A stretch of 26,836 nucleotides of DNA from Methanobacteriota archaeon (GCA_018623995.1 JAAZUV010000004.1:1-26836); one strand, 5' to 3'. Positions 1 to 8,652 are shown, counted from the first letter of the stretch. A program made the numbers and translations. The notes: a model not told the origin generated them from the letters alone.

Positions 1-2253
1 ATCGTAAGCATCCGATGGAGAGGCTGGGTCGAGGTCAGAATAGAAATCAGGTCGTTGCTCGATGGAAATGTCAACAGGTTCGCTCAAATCCAACGTGAGT
101 GTAACATCAACGGTGTAGGGAATCCTGGATTCAAAGAACTCAGGATCGTTGAGGATACCTAGGAACGTGAATGCTTGGCCGGTAACATCGAAATGTGCCC
201 ATGTGTTCCAGTGCGATGATTCAACATCGAGGTCGCAAATCCAAGCATCCGAAACGCGTGTGCACGCTCCTTGTGCATCGTTGCTACCATCTTCTCCAAG
301 ATCGATTTCAAGTTGCAAAGCACCGCCTTGGGCAGTATCCAAATCAAATTCTGTTGGAACAAAGCGAGCCTCCATTTGCGTTGTTCCATTTGGAATCCAA
401 ACGTAATGGGAATCCTCGGTGTAATACACAGCACCGGTCGCACCGTTGTTGAAATGATTCCAATCGCCTTTCCAACTGTGACTGACTCGGTCGGTGTTGA
501 CAGGGATGGATGCTTCAACCATCATGGATTCGTAAATGGCCCATGCATCCCAAACGGTGTATTCTGGGTGATCAACAAAACCGTCGCCATCTTGGTCGCG
601 CATGAGTTGAAGCGTTCGTGCCAATGCCATGGCAGCATCAACATCGGTCAACCCGTGACCAATTCTCCAATCGTGGCACTCACCAGTAGCAGAACGATAA
701 CATTCTTCGGGAATATCGTTGCATGAATCTTCGTCGTTACCGTCTTCGCATGCATTCGCCATTCCTTCGTAGCGAGCCGTTAATTCGAGAATCAGTTCAA
801 GTTCGTGAACACGTGAATAGTTGGCTGTATCCCAATCCTCGAATTGTCCATACGCAGCAGTACCCTCACCACCGACGAGGCTATCGCCTTCATCGTGGTC
901 TTCACGATGATAATCTGCGACTCCCAAAGACGGAGCGATATCGAGAATAACTCCAGCCATGCCACCAACGTGAGGGGTTGCCATGGACGTCCCTGAGATG
1001 GCCATGTAGTACAGGTCACCTTGCGTTCGAGTGCTTGCATCGATGGCGGTGCCACGAGGGGCTGTCGCCCAAATGTCACGTCCTGGAGCACCAACATCGG
1101 GCCACGTATGCTGTTGATTCATACAACCTCTCGAAGAAAACGAAGTGACCTGTGTTCCGTCGTGAGTTAGAGCAGCAACAGAAATTGCGGAAGGCGTGTT
1201 GGCGTACACGTTCGTTCGCAAATCTCCACCACATTCGCCTCCACCACCGGAGCCACCTGAATTGGAAGCGGCAAAGATAACGGCAACACCGTTTTCGAAG
1301 GTGAGTCTATCGGTGATTGTAGCGATAGCGCCGTTTGGATCGTAATCACCGTCCGTCCCCCATGAATTCGATACGACACGAATGTGATACGGGTTTTGCG
1401 ATGGAATTGAGTGTTCAAAGGTCCACTCAAGACCTTGTTCTGCAGCAAAGATGGAAGCGCCATCGCCCGTTCCTAATGCGACCATTTGTCCGCCCTTGGC
1501 GACGCCAGCTCTTCGTCCAGCAGATGCATCACCGTTTCCTGCAATGGTTCCACCGACGTGTGTTCCGTGTCCAGAGGATGTATCGGAGTTTCGGGTTTCT
1601 GTCCAAACACCGTTCCATTTTGCAGAGTAGATGACTTTCTCACCAGTCCAAGGTTCGAGATAATCGAAGTCTGGGTGACCCGCATCGACACCAGTATCGA
1701 GGTCGACAACAGCGGTTCCATCTCCGTCCCATTCGGTAAAGGCATTGTCCGTTTCAAACTGTACATTTCCATTGACATCGATGATGGCTCGGTGCCATGC
1801 GTCTGTTGCCCGAACGACATGTGTGGTTTCGTGCATCATGAGAGAGGGATCAGTCGGATCACCACCCCAATCAGGTGGCAAATAGAAGAAATCCAATTCA
1901 CGGTTCAATTCAAGATATTCGACTCGTCCCCAGTTTGAAAGTTTTCGAAGAACATCCGTAGGGGCTTCAATTAGTCCACCATCAATCAGTTTCGCTTCGT
2001 GAAGGTGCGTCGCTCCGATCTTGGAGAAGTAAGCCAAATCAGCATCTGTCACAGGCGAATGGAGTTGAAAGATGACCTCAAAAGATTCATCGACATCTTG
2101 TGTCGATTGCAAGGCAGACTCGAGAGCTGCGTCCATTTTACTAACGTCACCGTATGGATTTGTACCCTGTACAAGAGGAGACGTCAGTGAAAGCAGAAAT
2201 ACCAATTGAAGGAAAAAAACCAAGTGGATTTTCTTACGTTGCAATTTGGCCAT
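1..2253 (-). CDS. Secreted S8 (subtilisin-family) serine peptidase, 3' end cut by window edge
   Basis: Predicted exported endopeptidase; 751 codons are visible and the frame is still open at base 1, so the C-terminus is missing. The start at 2253 gives a classic signal peptide: a basic MAKLQRKK head, then a hydrophobic stretch to about residue 30. Residues about 45-120 resemble an inhibitor-I9-type propeptide. The catalytic triad is complete: Asp186 in VVDLDTGVD, His229 in SGHGTHVGG and Ser423 in SGTSMATPHVGG, with the oxyanion Asn in FAASNSGGS. After the Ser box comes an acidic insertion with four cysteines (ACEDG, SCND, ECY, GECH), then a beta-rich C-terminal region. The gene lies 38 bp downstream of the metallo-hydrolase gene on the same strand and may share its transcript. 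It probably degrades protein outside the cell or at its surface (inference). The family call is certain; the substrate is unknown. Confidence 0.95.
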   Translation of the reverse strand, partial: MAKLQRKKIHLVFFLQLVFLLSLTSPLVQGTNPYGDVSKMDAALESALQSTQDVDESFEVIFQLHSPVTDADLAYFSKIGATHLHEAKLIDGGLIEAPTDVLRKLSNWGRVEYLELNRELDFFYLPPDWGGDPTDPSLMMHETTHVVRATDAWHRAIIDVNGNVQFETDNAFTEWDGDGTAVVDLDTGVDAGHPDFDYLEPWTGEKVIYSAKWNGVWTETRNSDTSSGHGTHVGGTIAGNGDASAGRRAGVAKGGQMVALGTGDGASIFAAEQGLEWTFEHSIPSQNPYHIRVVSNSWGTDGDYDPNGAIATITDRLTFENGVAVIFAASNSGGSGGGGECGGDLRTNVYANTPSAISVAALTHDGTQVTSFSSRGCMNQQHTWPDVGAPGRDIWATAPRGTAIDASTRTQGDLYYMAISGTSMATPHVGGMAGVILDIAPSLGVADYHREDHDEGDSLVGGEGTAAYGQFEDWDTANYSRVHELELILELTARYEGMANACEDGNDEDSCNDIPEECYRSATGECHDWRIGHGLTDVDAAMALARTLQLMRDQDGDGFVDHPEYTVWDAWAIYESMMVEASIPVNTDRVSHSWKGDWNHFNNGATGAVYYTEDSHYVWIPNGTTQMEARFVPTEFDLDTAQGGALQLEIDLGEDGSNDAQGACTRVSDAWICDLDVESSHWNTWAHFDVTGQAFTFLGILNDPEFFESRIPYTVDVTLTLDLSEPVDISIEQRPDFYSDLDPASPSDAYD

Positions 2254-2291
2254 ATTCAACCGACGAGAAAGCACTTCAAATGTGTTTGCAC

Positions 2292-2999
2292 TTACTGTGA
2301 AAGCCAAGGAATGTCATCTGGAATCTCTGCGAATATGTTTGCAGGGAGAGCGGTTTTGATTTTCGATACAGAACCAAGCTTTTCGGCTGTTTGAGTTTGC
2401 CACTCAACAAATTCCTCGAATGAGCCCATGGTCAAGATTGGATTGTGCATACGATTCCATCCGAGTGTTTGCAACTCTGTCCCGGGTGGTTCATGGCCAC
2501 TGCAGACAAGCACATGATCGGGCAACACAGAGAGCGATTGTATCGAATTCCAGTGTTCGAGAAGACGACCGCTCGGTAGGTCATCGCGTCCAACACCTGC
2601 ATCACCGTTGAACAAAAAGTCACCAGTAAAAATGTGACCATCGATACAAATGATGACAGAATCTTGCGTGTGTCCTGGAACGTGGAGGAATGTGTATTCC
2701 ACGCCAGCGATGGTGATAGAGGATTCCTCGTCGATGTAATCCGTTACGCCAAGAGAAGCTGTGTCTTTCCACATGTAAAACGGAATGCTTCGGTCCTTAC
2801 TGAGTGTAAAGCAAGCAGTGATGTGATCGGCATGGGTATGTGTTGCCATGCACGCTACAAGATCGAGGCCTCGCTCTGCAAGCACCGTTTCGTAGTGATT
2901 GATGTAATCATACACAGGGTCAATTAGAACGGCTTCACCATTGTTTGAGACAAGATATGTGCAAGCCCAGCCCTCTGGACGAATGTCTTCAACGTGCAT
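2292..2999 (-). CDS. Metallo-beta-lactamase-fold hydrolase (glyoxalase II / ETHE1-like)
   Basis: A 235-residue metallo-hydrolase. Metal-binding motifs are clear: THTHADH at 53-59 (His54, His56, Asp58, His59), His110 in HVPGH, Asp127 in TGDFLF and His169 in CSGHEP. This order, and the phrase TGDFLFNGDAGVGRDD, resembles the glyoxalase II / persulfide dioxygenase (ETHE1) branch. Members hydrolyse S-lactoylglutathione-type thioesters or oxidise persulfides using one or two metal ions. No rhodanese domain is fused. It is divergent from the Nudix gene across 80 bp and upstream of the S8 peptidase on the same strand. The start at 2999 is the first ATG and begins at the conserved first beta strand. 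The fold is certain; whether it acts on a thioester or a persulfide cannot be told from sequence. Confidence 0.9.
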   Translation of the reverse strand: MHVEDIRPEGWACTYLVSNNGEAVLIDPVYDYINHYETVLAERGLDLVACMATHTHADHITACFTLSKDRSIPFYMWKDTASLGVTDYIDEESSITIAGVEYTFLHVPGHTQDSVIICIDGHIFTGDFLFNGDAGVGRDDLPSGRLLEHWNSIQSLSVLPDHVLVCSGHEPPGTELQTLGWNRMHNPILTMGSFEEFVEWQTQTAEKLGSVSKIKTALPANIFAEIPDDIPWLSQ

Positions 3000-3079
3000 G
3001 ATTCAACGAAGGCAACGCCCTACTTCAACCCATTCCAACAAAGACGAGGCTTCATGAAGGGAGCAGTCAAGGAGGGGCC

Positions 3080-3802
3080 ATGCACCCGAGAACCGTCGTC
3101 TATCTCGAGCACGACGGAAAACTCCTGCTGGTGGATGAAAACGGTGATGGACCCAAAGATTGCATTATGGGCCGGAACCTAAACGAGGTTGTGCTTCGAT
3201 TCCCAACACCAGAGGAAGTTGAACATCTTGGAGTAGCATGGACAGCAGGTCGGGAAACCGACCTTCGATTTGGAAATGAGACATACACAGTCCTGCATGG
3301 AGAACCAGAAATTGACTGGCCCGAACATTGGACCTGGAAAGACAAAGTCGTCTCCGACAATGCTGTTCACCCAGTAGCACGAGAAGCAGTCTACCGTTCT
3401 CTTCATCGTCTCGTATCCAAGGTCATGATTCGCAACAACAAGAACGAGATCCTCATGGCCAAGGTTGAGAGAGGGTTTTTCAAAGGATATTGGGGATTAC
3501 CAGGAGGCTACATGAATCACAGTGAAGAACCTGCAGAGGGATGCGTTCGAGAAACTCAAGAGGAGTTGGGAATTCTTATCGAACTCGATAATCGTAAACC
3601 CGTCATCACGCAACGATCGTTCTTCAGAGACGGTGTATCGTTTGTCAGTTTCACATATTGTGGGCGATGGAACGGATCGATTGATGAATTGAAATTGAAG
3701 GAAGGTGAAATCGAGGCTGCTGCCTGGTTCAGTCTGCATGATGCGATTGAAAATGCTGCGTCTGAATTTGACAAGTTAGCACTGGAATCGCTTCAGGATT
3801 GA
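3080..3802 (+). CDS. Nudix hydrolase with N-terminal extension
   Basis: A 240-residue protein with a complete Nudix box from Gly143 to Gly164, fitting G-x5-E-x7-RE-x2-EE-x-G (Glu149, Arg157, Glu158, Glu161, Glu162). Family members hydrolyse nucleoside diphosphates linked to another moiety, using a metal held by the RE-EE glutamates. The Nudix domain spans about 110-238. The first 100 residues (HPRTVVYLEHDGK onward) are a separate beta-rich domain I do not recognise; in some Nudix enzymes such an N-terminal domain helps bind substrate. ATG 3080 is the first start after the in-frame stop at 2999. A GGAGGGG run lies only 2 bp upstream of it, too close for ideal Shine-Dalgarno spacing. The 3' end overlaps that of alaS by 10 bp, tail to tail. 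Substrate is not predictable; ADP-ribose- and NADH-type activities are both possible. Confidence 0.92.
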   Translation: MHPRTVVYLEHDGKLLLVDENGDGPKDCIMGRNLNEVVLRFPTPEEVEHLGVAWTAGRETDLRFGNETYTVLHGEPEIDWPEHWTWKDKVVSDNAVHPVAREAVYRSLHRLVSKVMIRNNKNEILMAKVERGFFKGYWGLPGGYMNHSEEPAEGCVRETQEELGILIELDNRKPVITQRSFFRDGVSFVSFTYCGRWNGSIDELKLKEGEIEAAAWFSLHDAIENAASEFDKLALESLQD

Positions 3803-6642
3803 ACAAGGTCTTTTGCGGCTTGCAATGCATTATCCAAGCCACTTGCATCCGAACCTCCACCTTGAGCCATGGTTGGACGACCACCACCTCCACCCTTGAT
3901 GTTTGGAATGATGGAGCGAAGCAAATCAACTGCGTTGTAGCGTTCTGCTGCAATCGTATTCTCTGTGCATGCAACCATGAGTTTACCGCCGCCTTCTTTG
4001 GACCCCAACACCGCGAGTGTTGGAGTTGCAGCGTCACGGGTGAGTTCTTGCAACATTGAAGTCAACTGTTTCAAGTTCCCTTCGACTTCCATAATCACGA
4101 CACGAACGCCGTCAATGGTCATTGAATCATCGCCACCGCCTGAGGTTCGAAGTCGAACGATTTCTGCCTCGAGTTGTTCAATGCGCTTACGTTGTTCTTT
4201 CCACTCGGAAAAGAAACGTTCAGCCGTTTTTGGGAGGTCCTCTGAAGAGACTGCAAATGTTTGCGATGTTGCTCGGAGCAATCCGTCTTGTTCACGAGCA
4301 AACTTGAGAGCGGACTCGCCTGCTACGATGTGGAGACGCTCGACACCGTCCTGAACCGCAGTGGAGCGTACAACGCGTATCGAACCAATTTGACCAGGCT
4401 CATCATGGTGCGTCCCCCCACAAGCCTGTACATCGTGGTCAGAGATGCGGAGCACGCGAATTTCGTTGCCTTTGGGAGCACCTCCTTGATAGAGATCGAA
4501 CCCATGTTTCTTGTCTGCTTCATGGCGAGGAAGGATGGTCTTCTCAGTGCGAGAAACCTGTCCAAGCACTTCGTTTGCAAGAATTTCAATGGCATCCAAA
4601 TCGTCGCGAGTAAGTCGACGGTAATGTGTAATGTCGAGACGAGCGAGTTCTGTTGATTTGTTCGCTCCTGCTTGGTAGATGTGAGGGCCAAGAATGCGCC
4701 GTGCAGCACCTCCTACAATGTGGACAGCGGTATGATGATCCATCAGTTGCTTCCGTCGGCGCCAGTCAATTGTTCCGTGAACAAGGTCCCCGATTTCAAG
4801 TGGGCCATCACAGAGATGAAGGATGAGGTTCTCTTCCTTTTGTGTGTCCAAAACTTGACGTGAGGCCCCGTCTGTCCTAAGTGATCCATAATCCCCTTCT
4901 TGCCCTCCGCCTTCTGGGTAAAAACACGTTTCAGAAAGAACAACTGCATGAGTCGCTCCCTCTGGACCAACCTCGTCAGCAAGAGGGATGGAAGCCAACA
5001 CGCTTGCATCGAAACTCCGTTGTTGAACATCGTTGTAGTACAATGGAACCGTTTCTGGAAGAACCGGTAGTTGATCCACGAGGGAGGATTGTTGGCTTGT
5101 TGCGGCTGCAGCCTTTGCCATCTTTGCATGTCGTTCAGCCATTTCCGCAGAAAAGCCTGTTCGAAGTCTCAGATGTGACCATCCACTTTTTCGAGCCATG
5201 TTGATGACCATGTCAGGAGGCAGCCCATGCGAATCATTGAGTTGAAAGAGCAACTCATCTGGCAATTCTTCAGCACTTTGTTCAACAGATTTCAGAGATT
5301 GTTGAATCAGGTTGGTTCCTTTTCTCAACACCTCGCTGTAACGTTCCTCTTCAAGATTCATGATGGTCAAGAGGCCATCCCTTGTCTGTTTCATTTCGTG
5401 CCCACTCATGTTGACATCAAGATGATGGTTGATAAGATCAGAAAGGGATACGTCCATTCCTAAATCATCACGCATTCTTAGGATTCGGCGGGCAAGCATG
5501 CGTGCTAGATATCCAGCTTTTGCATTGGATGGAACGAGACCATCTCCGAGCATGTGCGTCAAGGCATGGAGGTGGTCCGGAATGGCGTAGACACGCGACA
5601 GAGGCTCGGTGATAGCCATGAATTGCTCCTTCGTCAAATCAACGCCACGTTGGCCGAGACGAGCGATGAACAACTGAGAGAGTTCTTCTGCATCGACACC
5701 GGGTTCGATGTTCATAATTCCATTAAGACGACTCATCTCCCCAAGGAGCTGGTCGAGGTTTAAATCAGGCCATTGGGTAACAACATCGGAGAAGCCAGAC
5801 AAATCTTTGAGCCACGCAACCGTTTCGGGGTAAATCGCTTCATAGATGGTAGGTGTTCCAGCCGCAGCCCAACAAAATCGCTCAAGGCCATAGCCAGTAT
5901 CGATAATTTGCAGTGGCATTTCTTTGTAACGATCTCCTTTGAGTTCGATGTCACCATCATCCGATTCTTCGAGATTCATAAACACCAACGTTGCAAGTTC
6001 GAGACCGCCAACAATCACTTCGACTGCAGGGCCTGCATTCCCTCCGCCACACCATGGATTCTCCACGTAGGTGATTTCCTTGTCGTCAATTCCAAATGTT
6101 TCCGTTAACATGGTGTGACAGTAAGCAACGCATTCTTCCATCCAGTAATACATCTCGCCATCATCAGGTCGATTGAAGACGTGATGAGCCATCATCTCGA
6201 ACGTTGTCAAGTGTCGACCTGAACGGCCAACAGCATCAACATCCGTCAAACGAATGCACGGCTGGGATATGGTGAGCGGGTTCGCCGGAGGTGCCACTTG
6301 GCCTGAGGTCACGTGAGGTTGGAAGTCTGCGATTGATGCGATGGTGAGGTGAATATCATCGCGCCAGCGTGCAAGCACAGGGTAGGGTTCGACCCGATGA
6401 TGTTGATGGTTTTCAAAAAACGAAAGGAAAGCCTCTCGCATAGCATCTTTCAAAGCACGCCCACGCTGTTCGAATCCCTCGATAAGTGGTTTTCCAATGA
6501 AAGAATATTCATCCTCATGCGTGTCTCCGCAGGTGGTTCGTTGAGGATCGCATGTCCAGAACCACAAGTCAGTGATACGGCACTGCTGCCGAGAGTAACC
6601 ATTGTCATGGAACACTGCCAAGTCAATCGGTGGTAGACTCAT
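3793..6642 (-). CDS. alaS: Alanyl-tRNA synthetase, archaeal type
   Basis: Charges tRNA-Ala with alanine and hydrolyses mischarged Ser- or Gly-tRNA-Ala. Length is 949 residues from the chosen start, in the range of archaeal AlaRS. Class II motif 2 (RSGRHLTTFEM) and motif 3 (DTGYGLERF) are present. The editing domain carries the zinc set His637 and His641 (HTAVH) with Cys741 and His745 (ACGGTH). The C-Ala domain ends with glycine-rich GGGGRPTMAQGGG. The frame opens further upstream (ATG 6744), but ATG 6642 has GGAGG seven bases upstream and begins with MSLPPID, so it is preferred; the longer form would also use up the gap to rtcB. Odd point: the N-terminal archaeal cysteine cluster looks incomplete (only Cys21, Cys31 and Cys38 remain near FWTCDPQRTTCGD). 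Confidence 0.98.
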   Translation of the reverse strand: MSLPPIDLAVFHDNGYSRQQCRITDLWFWTCDPQRTTCGDTHEDEYSFIGKPLIEGFEQRGRALKDAMREAFLSFFENHQHHRVEPYPVLARWRDDIHLTIASIADFQPHVTSGQVAPPANPLTISQPCIRLTDVDAVGRSGRHLTTFEMMAHHVFNRPDDGEMYYWMEECVAYCHTMLTETFGIDDKEITYVENPWCGGGNAGPAVEVIVGGLELATLVFMNLEESDDGDIELKGDRYKEMPLQIIDTGYGLERFCWAAAGTPTIYEAIYPETVAWLKDLSGFSDVVTQWPDLNLDQLLGEMSRLNGIMNIEPGVDAEELSQLFIARLGQRGVDLTKEQFMAITEPLSRVYAIPDHLHALTHMLGDGLVPSNAKAGYLARMLARRILRMRDDLGMDVSLSDLINHHLDVNMSGHEMKQTRDGLLTIMNLEEERYSEVLRKGTNLIQQSLKSVEQSAEELPDELLFQLNDSHGLPPDMVINMARKSGWSHLRLRTGFSAEMAERHAKMAKAAAATSQQSSLVDQLPVLPETVPLYYNDVQQRSFDASVLASIPLADEVGPEGATHAVVLSETCFYPEGGGQEGDYGSLRTDGASRQVLDTQKEENLILHLCDGPLEIGDLVHGTIDWRRRKQLMDHHTAVHIVGGAARRILGPHIYQAGANKSTELARLDITHYRRLTRDDLDAIEILANEVLGQVSRTEKTILPRHEADKKHGFDLYQGGAPKGNEIRVLRISDHDVQACGGTHHDEPGQIGSIRVVRSTAVQDGVERLHIVAGESALKFAREQDGLLRATSQTFAVSSEDLPKTAERFFSEWKEQRKRIEQLEAEIVRLRTSGGGDDSMTIDGVRVVIMEVEGNLKQLTSMLQELTRDAATPTLAVLGSKEGGGKLMVACTENTIAAERYNAVDLLRSIIPNIKGGGGGRPTMAQGGGSDASGLDNALQAAKDLVQS

Positions 6643-6649
6643 TCGAACG

Positions 6650-6654
6650 CCTCC
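6650..6654 (-). promoter_or_regulatory. Shine-Dalgarno site deciding the alaS start
   Basis: On the minus strand GGAGG precedes ATG 6642 with a seven-base spacer. This favours the 949-residue AlaRS over the longer frame starting at 6744. Confidence 0.7.
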
Positions 6655-6746
6655 TATTCCGTGGGGGGTACTCAGTCCTTTCAATCCTCCCTTTGATTGG
6701 TGTGCAAAAGTGGAAATCATCAAAAGAAAGATGTTGAACGACAAAC

Positions 6747-8222
6747 ATGGCTGCCGATTGGACCAAGCACGTCGACTTGTCGTCGCCGGGTGTTGTTCGA
6801 ATCAAAGCTCACAACCGGATGAAAGTTGATGCAGCCATCATCTCAACCATGGAAGAAATCGAAAATTATCAAGACGGACGAGGGCCGATTCAACTGATGA
6901 ATGCAACGGAACTCCCCGGTGTGGTAGGAACTGCTTGGGGCATGGCCGATTGGCATTACGGCTATGGTCTGCCCATTGGAGGTGTTGTGGCAACCGATGT
7001 TGAACACGGCGAGCAGGGCGGTGCAATTTCACCCGGTGCTGTTGGGTTTGACATCAATTGTGGTGTTCGGGCTGTGGCTCTCAATTTGGAAGCGGATGAC
7101 ATCCCGAATCTCGAAAAATTGGCGCGTCGTTTGAACGGTAGAATACCTGCCGGTGGTTCTGGCAAAGGAGGTATTGACTTGTCGGAATCCAAGTTGGATT
7201 TGATTTTACGAGGAGGATTGAGTGAACTAGAATCCATCGATGTTGAACAACATCATGCTATCGGTACAGTAGAGTCTGATGGTGCGTTTGAGGTTGATGA
7301 GTTATCCATCAGTCATCGAGCAAAACAAAGAGGCATGAAGGCGCTTGGTACGCTAGGAAGTGGCAACCATTTCCTTGAATTGCAACGGGTTTCAGAAATT
7401 GTTGATAGTGAGACTGCGCAACACTGGAATCTTTCTGAGAATCAGGTTGTAGCGATGATTCACTCCGGCTCTCGCGGACTCGGTCACCAAGTCTGCAGCG
7501 ACCACATTCACCAGTTGGAATTACGACTTAAGCAACGAGGAAACGATTGGATTGACGAGGAATGGGGTTACGTGTTACCCGATCGTCAACTCGCATCTGC
7601 ACCGATCCATTCCAAGCAAGGTCAAGCCTACCTCAATGATATGAAAACCGCAGCCAATTTTGCCTTTACCAATCGAGCTGTCCTTACCGACCGTTTGTTC
7701 AAGGGTTTGAGGGCAGAACTCGGAGAGGAAGTCGAATTGTCAACCCTGTACGATGTATCGCACAACATCGCCAAGATCGAAGACCATGTCATTCACGGGA
7801 AAAACTGCACCTGTGTTGTACACAGGAAAGGTGCAACGAGAGCGTTTAGTGGCAATCAATCCGATGTTCATGCATCGTTTGCAGAGACCGGTCAACCGGT
7901 GGTTGTTCCTGGCGACATGGGTCGAGGTTCATGGCTAATGGCAGGACCAAGAACACAACAAAATCAGGCCTTCGGAAGTGCTTGTCATGGAGCAGGAAGA
8001 GCATTATCTCGTTCAGCTGCAAGGAAACAGATCAACCCAGAACAGAAGGAAAATGAACTTCGTAACAAAGGGATTGTCGTTCAAGCTGCAACAAAAAACA
8101 TCCTTTCAGAGGAAGCTCCAGAAGCTTACAAAAATGTCGATCAAGTCATCGAAAATACGAGTCGTGCAAACCTAGCACGTCCGGTGTTACGCCTCGAGCC
8201 AATGGCCGTCATCAAAGGATGA
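6747..8222 (+). CDS. rtcB: RtcB tRNA-splicing / RNA-repair ligase
   Basis: Joins RNA 2',3'-cyclic phosphate or 3'-phosphate ends to 5'-OH ends using GTP and Mn2+. In archaea it ligates tRNA exons after intron removal. The 491-residue length matches the family. Metal ligands are all present: Asp102 and Cys105 (GFDINCGVR), His208 (GSGNHFLE), His239 (HSGSRGLGH) and His339 (YDVSHNIAK). His414 in SACHGAGR is the residue expected to carry GMP. The RGSWLMAG segment at 393-400 belongs to the nucleotide pocket. The gene is divergent from alaS across a 104-bp gap; its stop lies directly against the stop of the small coiled-coil gene on the other strand. Neither tRNA in this window shows an intron, so its targets lie elsewhere. 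Confidence 0.98.
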   Translation: MAADWTKHVDLSSPGVVRIKAHNRMKVDAAIISTMEEIENYQDGRGPIQLMNATELPGVVGTAWGMADWHYGYGLPIGGVVATDVEHGEQGGAISPGAVGFDINCGVRAVALNLEADDIPNLEKLARRLNGRIPAGGSGKGGIDLSESKLDLILRGGLSELESIDVEQHHAIGTVESDGAFEVDELSISHRAKQRGMKALGTLGSGNHFLELQRVSEIVDSETAQHWNLSENQVVAMIHSGSRGLGHQVCSDHIHQLELRLKQRGNDWIDEEWGYVLPDRQLASAPIHSKQGQAYLNDMKTAANFAFTNRAVLTDRLFKGLRAELGEEVELSTLYDVSHNIAKIEDHVIHGKNCTCVVHRKGATRAFSGNQSDVHASFAETGQPVVVPGDMGRGSWLMAGPRTQQNQAFGSACHGAGRALSRSAARKQINPEQKENELRNKGIVVQAATKNILSEEAPEAYKNVDQVIENTSRANLARPVLRLEPMAVIKG

Positions 8223-8405
8223 TCACATACAGGTGTTGGCGAGTGGATGCCCGCCTGTTGGTGCAGAGCCGGTGTGAACACCATCCGGCTCTTCAACAAT
8301 TACCGAGAGTAGTGTGTTGACAAGTTCTTTCAAATCGTCGACTTGGCTTTGCAGTTCTTTGATGCGTGCCTTCGTATCGTTCTTCTTTTCAGTAGCAGTG
8401 CTCAT
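8223..8405 (-). CDS. Small coiled-coil protein, function unknown
   Basis: A 60-residue protein starting at ATG 8405. Residues about 8-36 form a probable coiled coil or leucine-zipper helix (IKELQSQVDDLKELVNTLL), with hydrophobics at heptad spacing and many Lys/Glu/Asp. The tail (VEEPDGVHTGSAPTGGHP) looks disordered. It could dimerise or dock on a partner; no enzymatic motif is visible. The frame can be extended to ATG 8438 (71 residues), but a TATA-like ATTAAA at 8445-8450 would then lie too close to the start, so the shorter form is preferred. It ends exactly where rtcB ends, tail to tail. It is short, and rests on the coiled-coil pattern and promoter fit; homologue conservation was not tested. 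Confidence 0.6.
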   Translation of the reverse strand: MSTATEKKNDTKARIKELQSQVDDLKELVNTLLSVIVEEPDGVHTGSAPTGGHPLANTCM

Positions 8406-8444
8406 GTATATCCCATCCGAAGAAGTTGCCTTCTTCATATCGAA

Positions 8445-8450
8445 TTTAAT
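8445..8450 (-). promoter_or_regulatory. TATA-like box for the small coiled-coil gene
   Basis: Minus-strand ATTAAA lies 40-45 bp upstream of ATG 8405. With initiation about 27 bp downstream it would give a leader near 15 bases. AT-rich context; assignment by position only. Confidence 0.4.
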
Positions 8451-8477
8451 CCCGACGATTCTTAATGTTTGCCGAGC

Positions 8478-8483
8478 AAAAAA
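8478..8483 (-). terminator. Oligo-T terminator after tRNA-Thr
   Basis: Six consecutive T on the minus strand begin about 22 bp past the encoded CCA of tRNA-Thr. Archaeal RNA polymerase commonly terminates at such U tracts without a hairpin, and no stem was seen here. Confidence 0.55.
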
Positions 8484-8505
8484 CCGTCATAACTCGATTT
8501 GTAAA

Positions 8506-8580
8506 TGGAGCCACCGGCGAGGATCGAACTCGCGACCTCCTCATTACCAATGAGGTGCTATACCACTAAGCCACGGTGGC
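8506..8580 (-). tRNA. trnT: tRNA-Thr (anticodon GGU), CCA encoded
   Basis: Minus-strand cloverleaf without intron. The seven-base acceptor stem GCCACCG pairs with CGGTGGC. The anticodon arm is CCTCA-TTGGTAA-TGAGG, giving anticodon GGU, which reads ACC/ACU. The T arm GCGAG-TTCGATC-CTCGC is canonical. The discriminator is T, followed directly by a genomic CCA (bases 8506-8508). It lies 72 bp downstream of tRNA-Ser on the same strand, with its own TATA-like box between them. Confidence 0.97.
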
Positions 8581-8605
8581 GGCGTCCATGCCACCAAGCA
8601 TTTCG

Positions 8606-8611
8606 ATATAA
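8606..8611 (-). promoter_or_regulatory. TATA box for tRNA-Thr
   Basis: Minus-strand TTATAT (within GGTTATATCG) sits 26-31 bp upstream of the tRNA-Thr 5' end. This is the archaeal TATA spacing expected for transcription starting at or very near the mature tRNA. Confidence 0.6.
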
Positions 8612-8627
8612 CCGCTTCGCGTCTTCC

Positions 8628-8642
8628 AAAAACAGACGAAAA
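8628..8642 (-). terminator. T-rich terminator after tRNA-Ser
   Basis: On the minus strand TTTT and TTTTT tracts separated by CGTCTG follow the tRNA-Ser CCA by about 10-25 bases, ahead of the tRNA-Thr TATA box. This suggests the two tRNAs are transcribed separately. Confidence 0.5.
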
Positions 8643-8652
8643 GGATGTGAAT

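Noticed and set aside
3100..3406. Minus-strand frames opposite the Nudix gene
   Set aside because: The plus strand carries a full Nudix domain; these frames show no motif.
6643..6744. N-terminal 34-residue extension of alaS
   Set aside because: The extension has no Shine-Dalgarno and is not family-like, while ATG 6642 has GGAGG at ideal spacing.
6655..6746. Promoters in the alaS-rtcB gap
   Set aside because: The gap surely holds divergent promoters, but no TATA-like motif stood out enough to place one.
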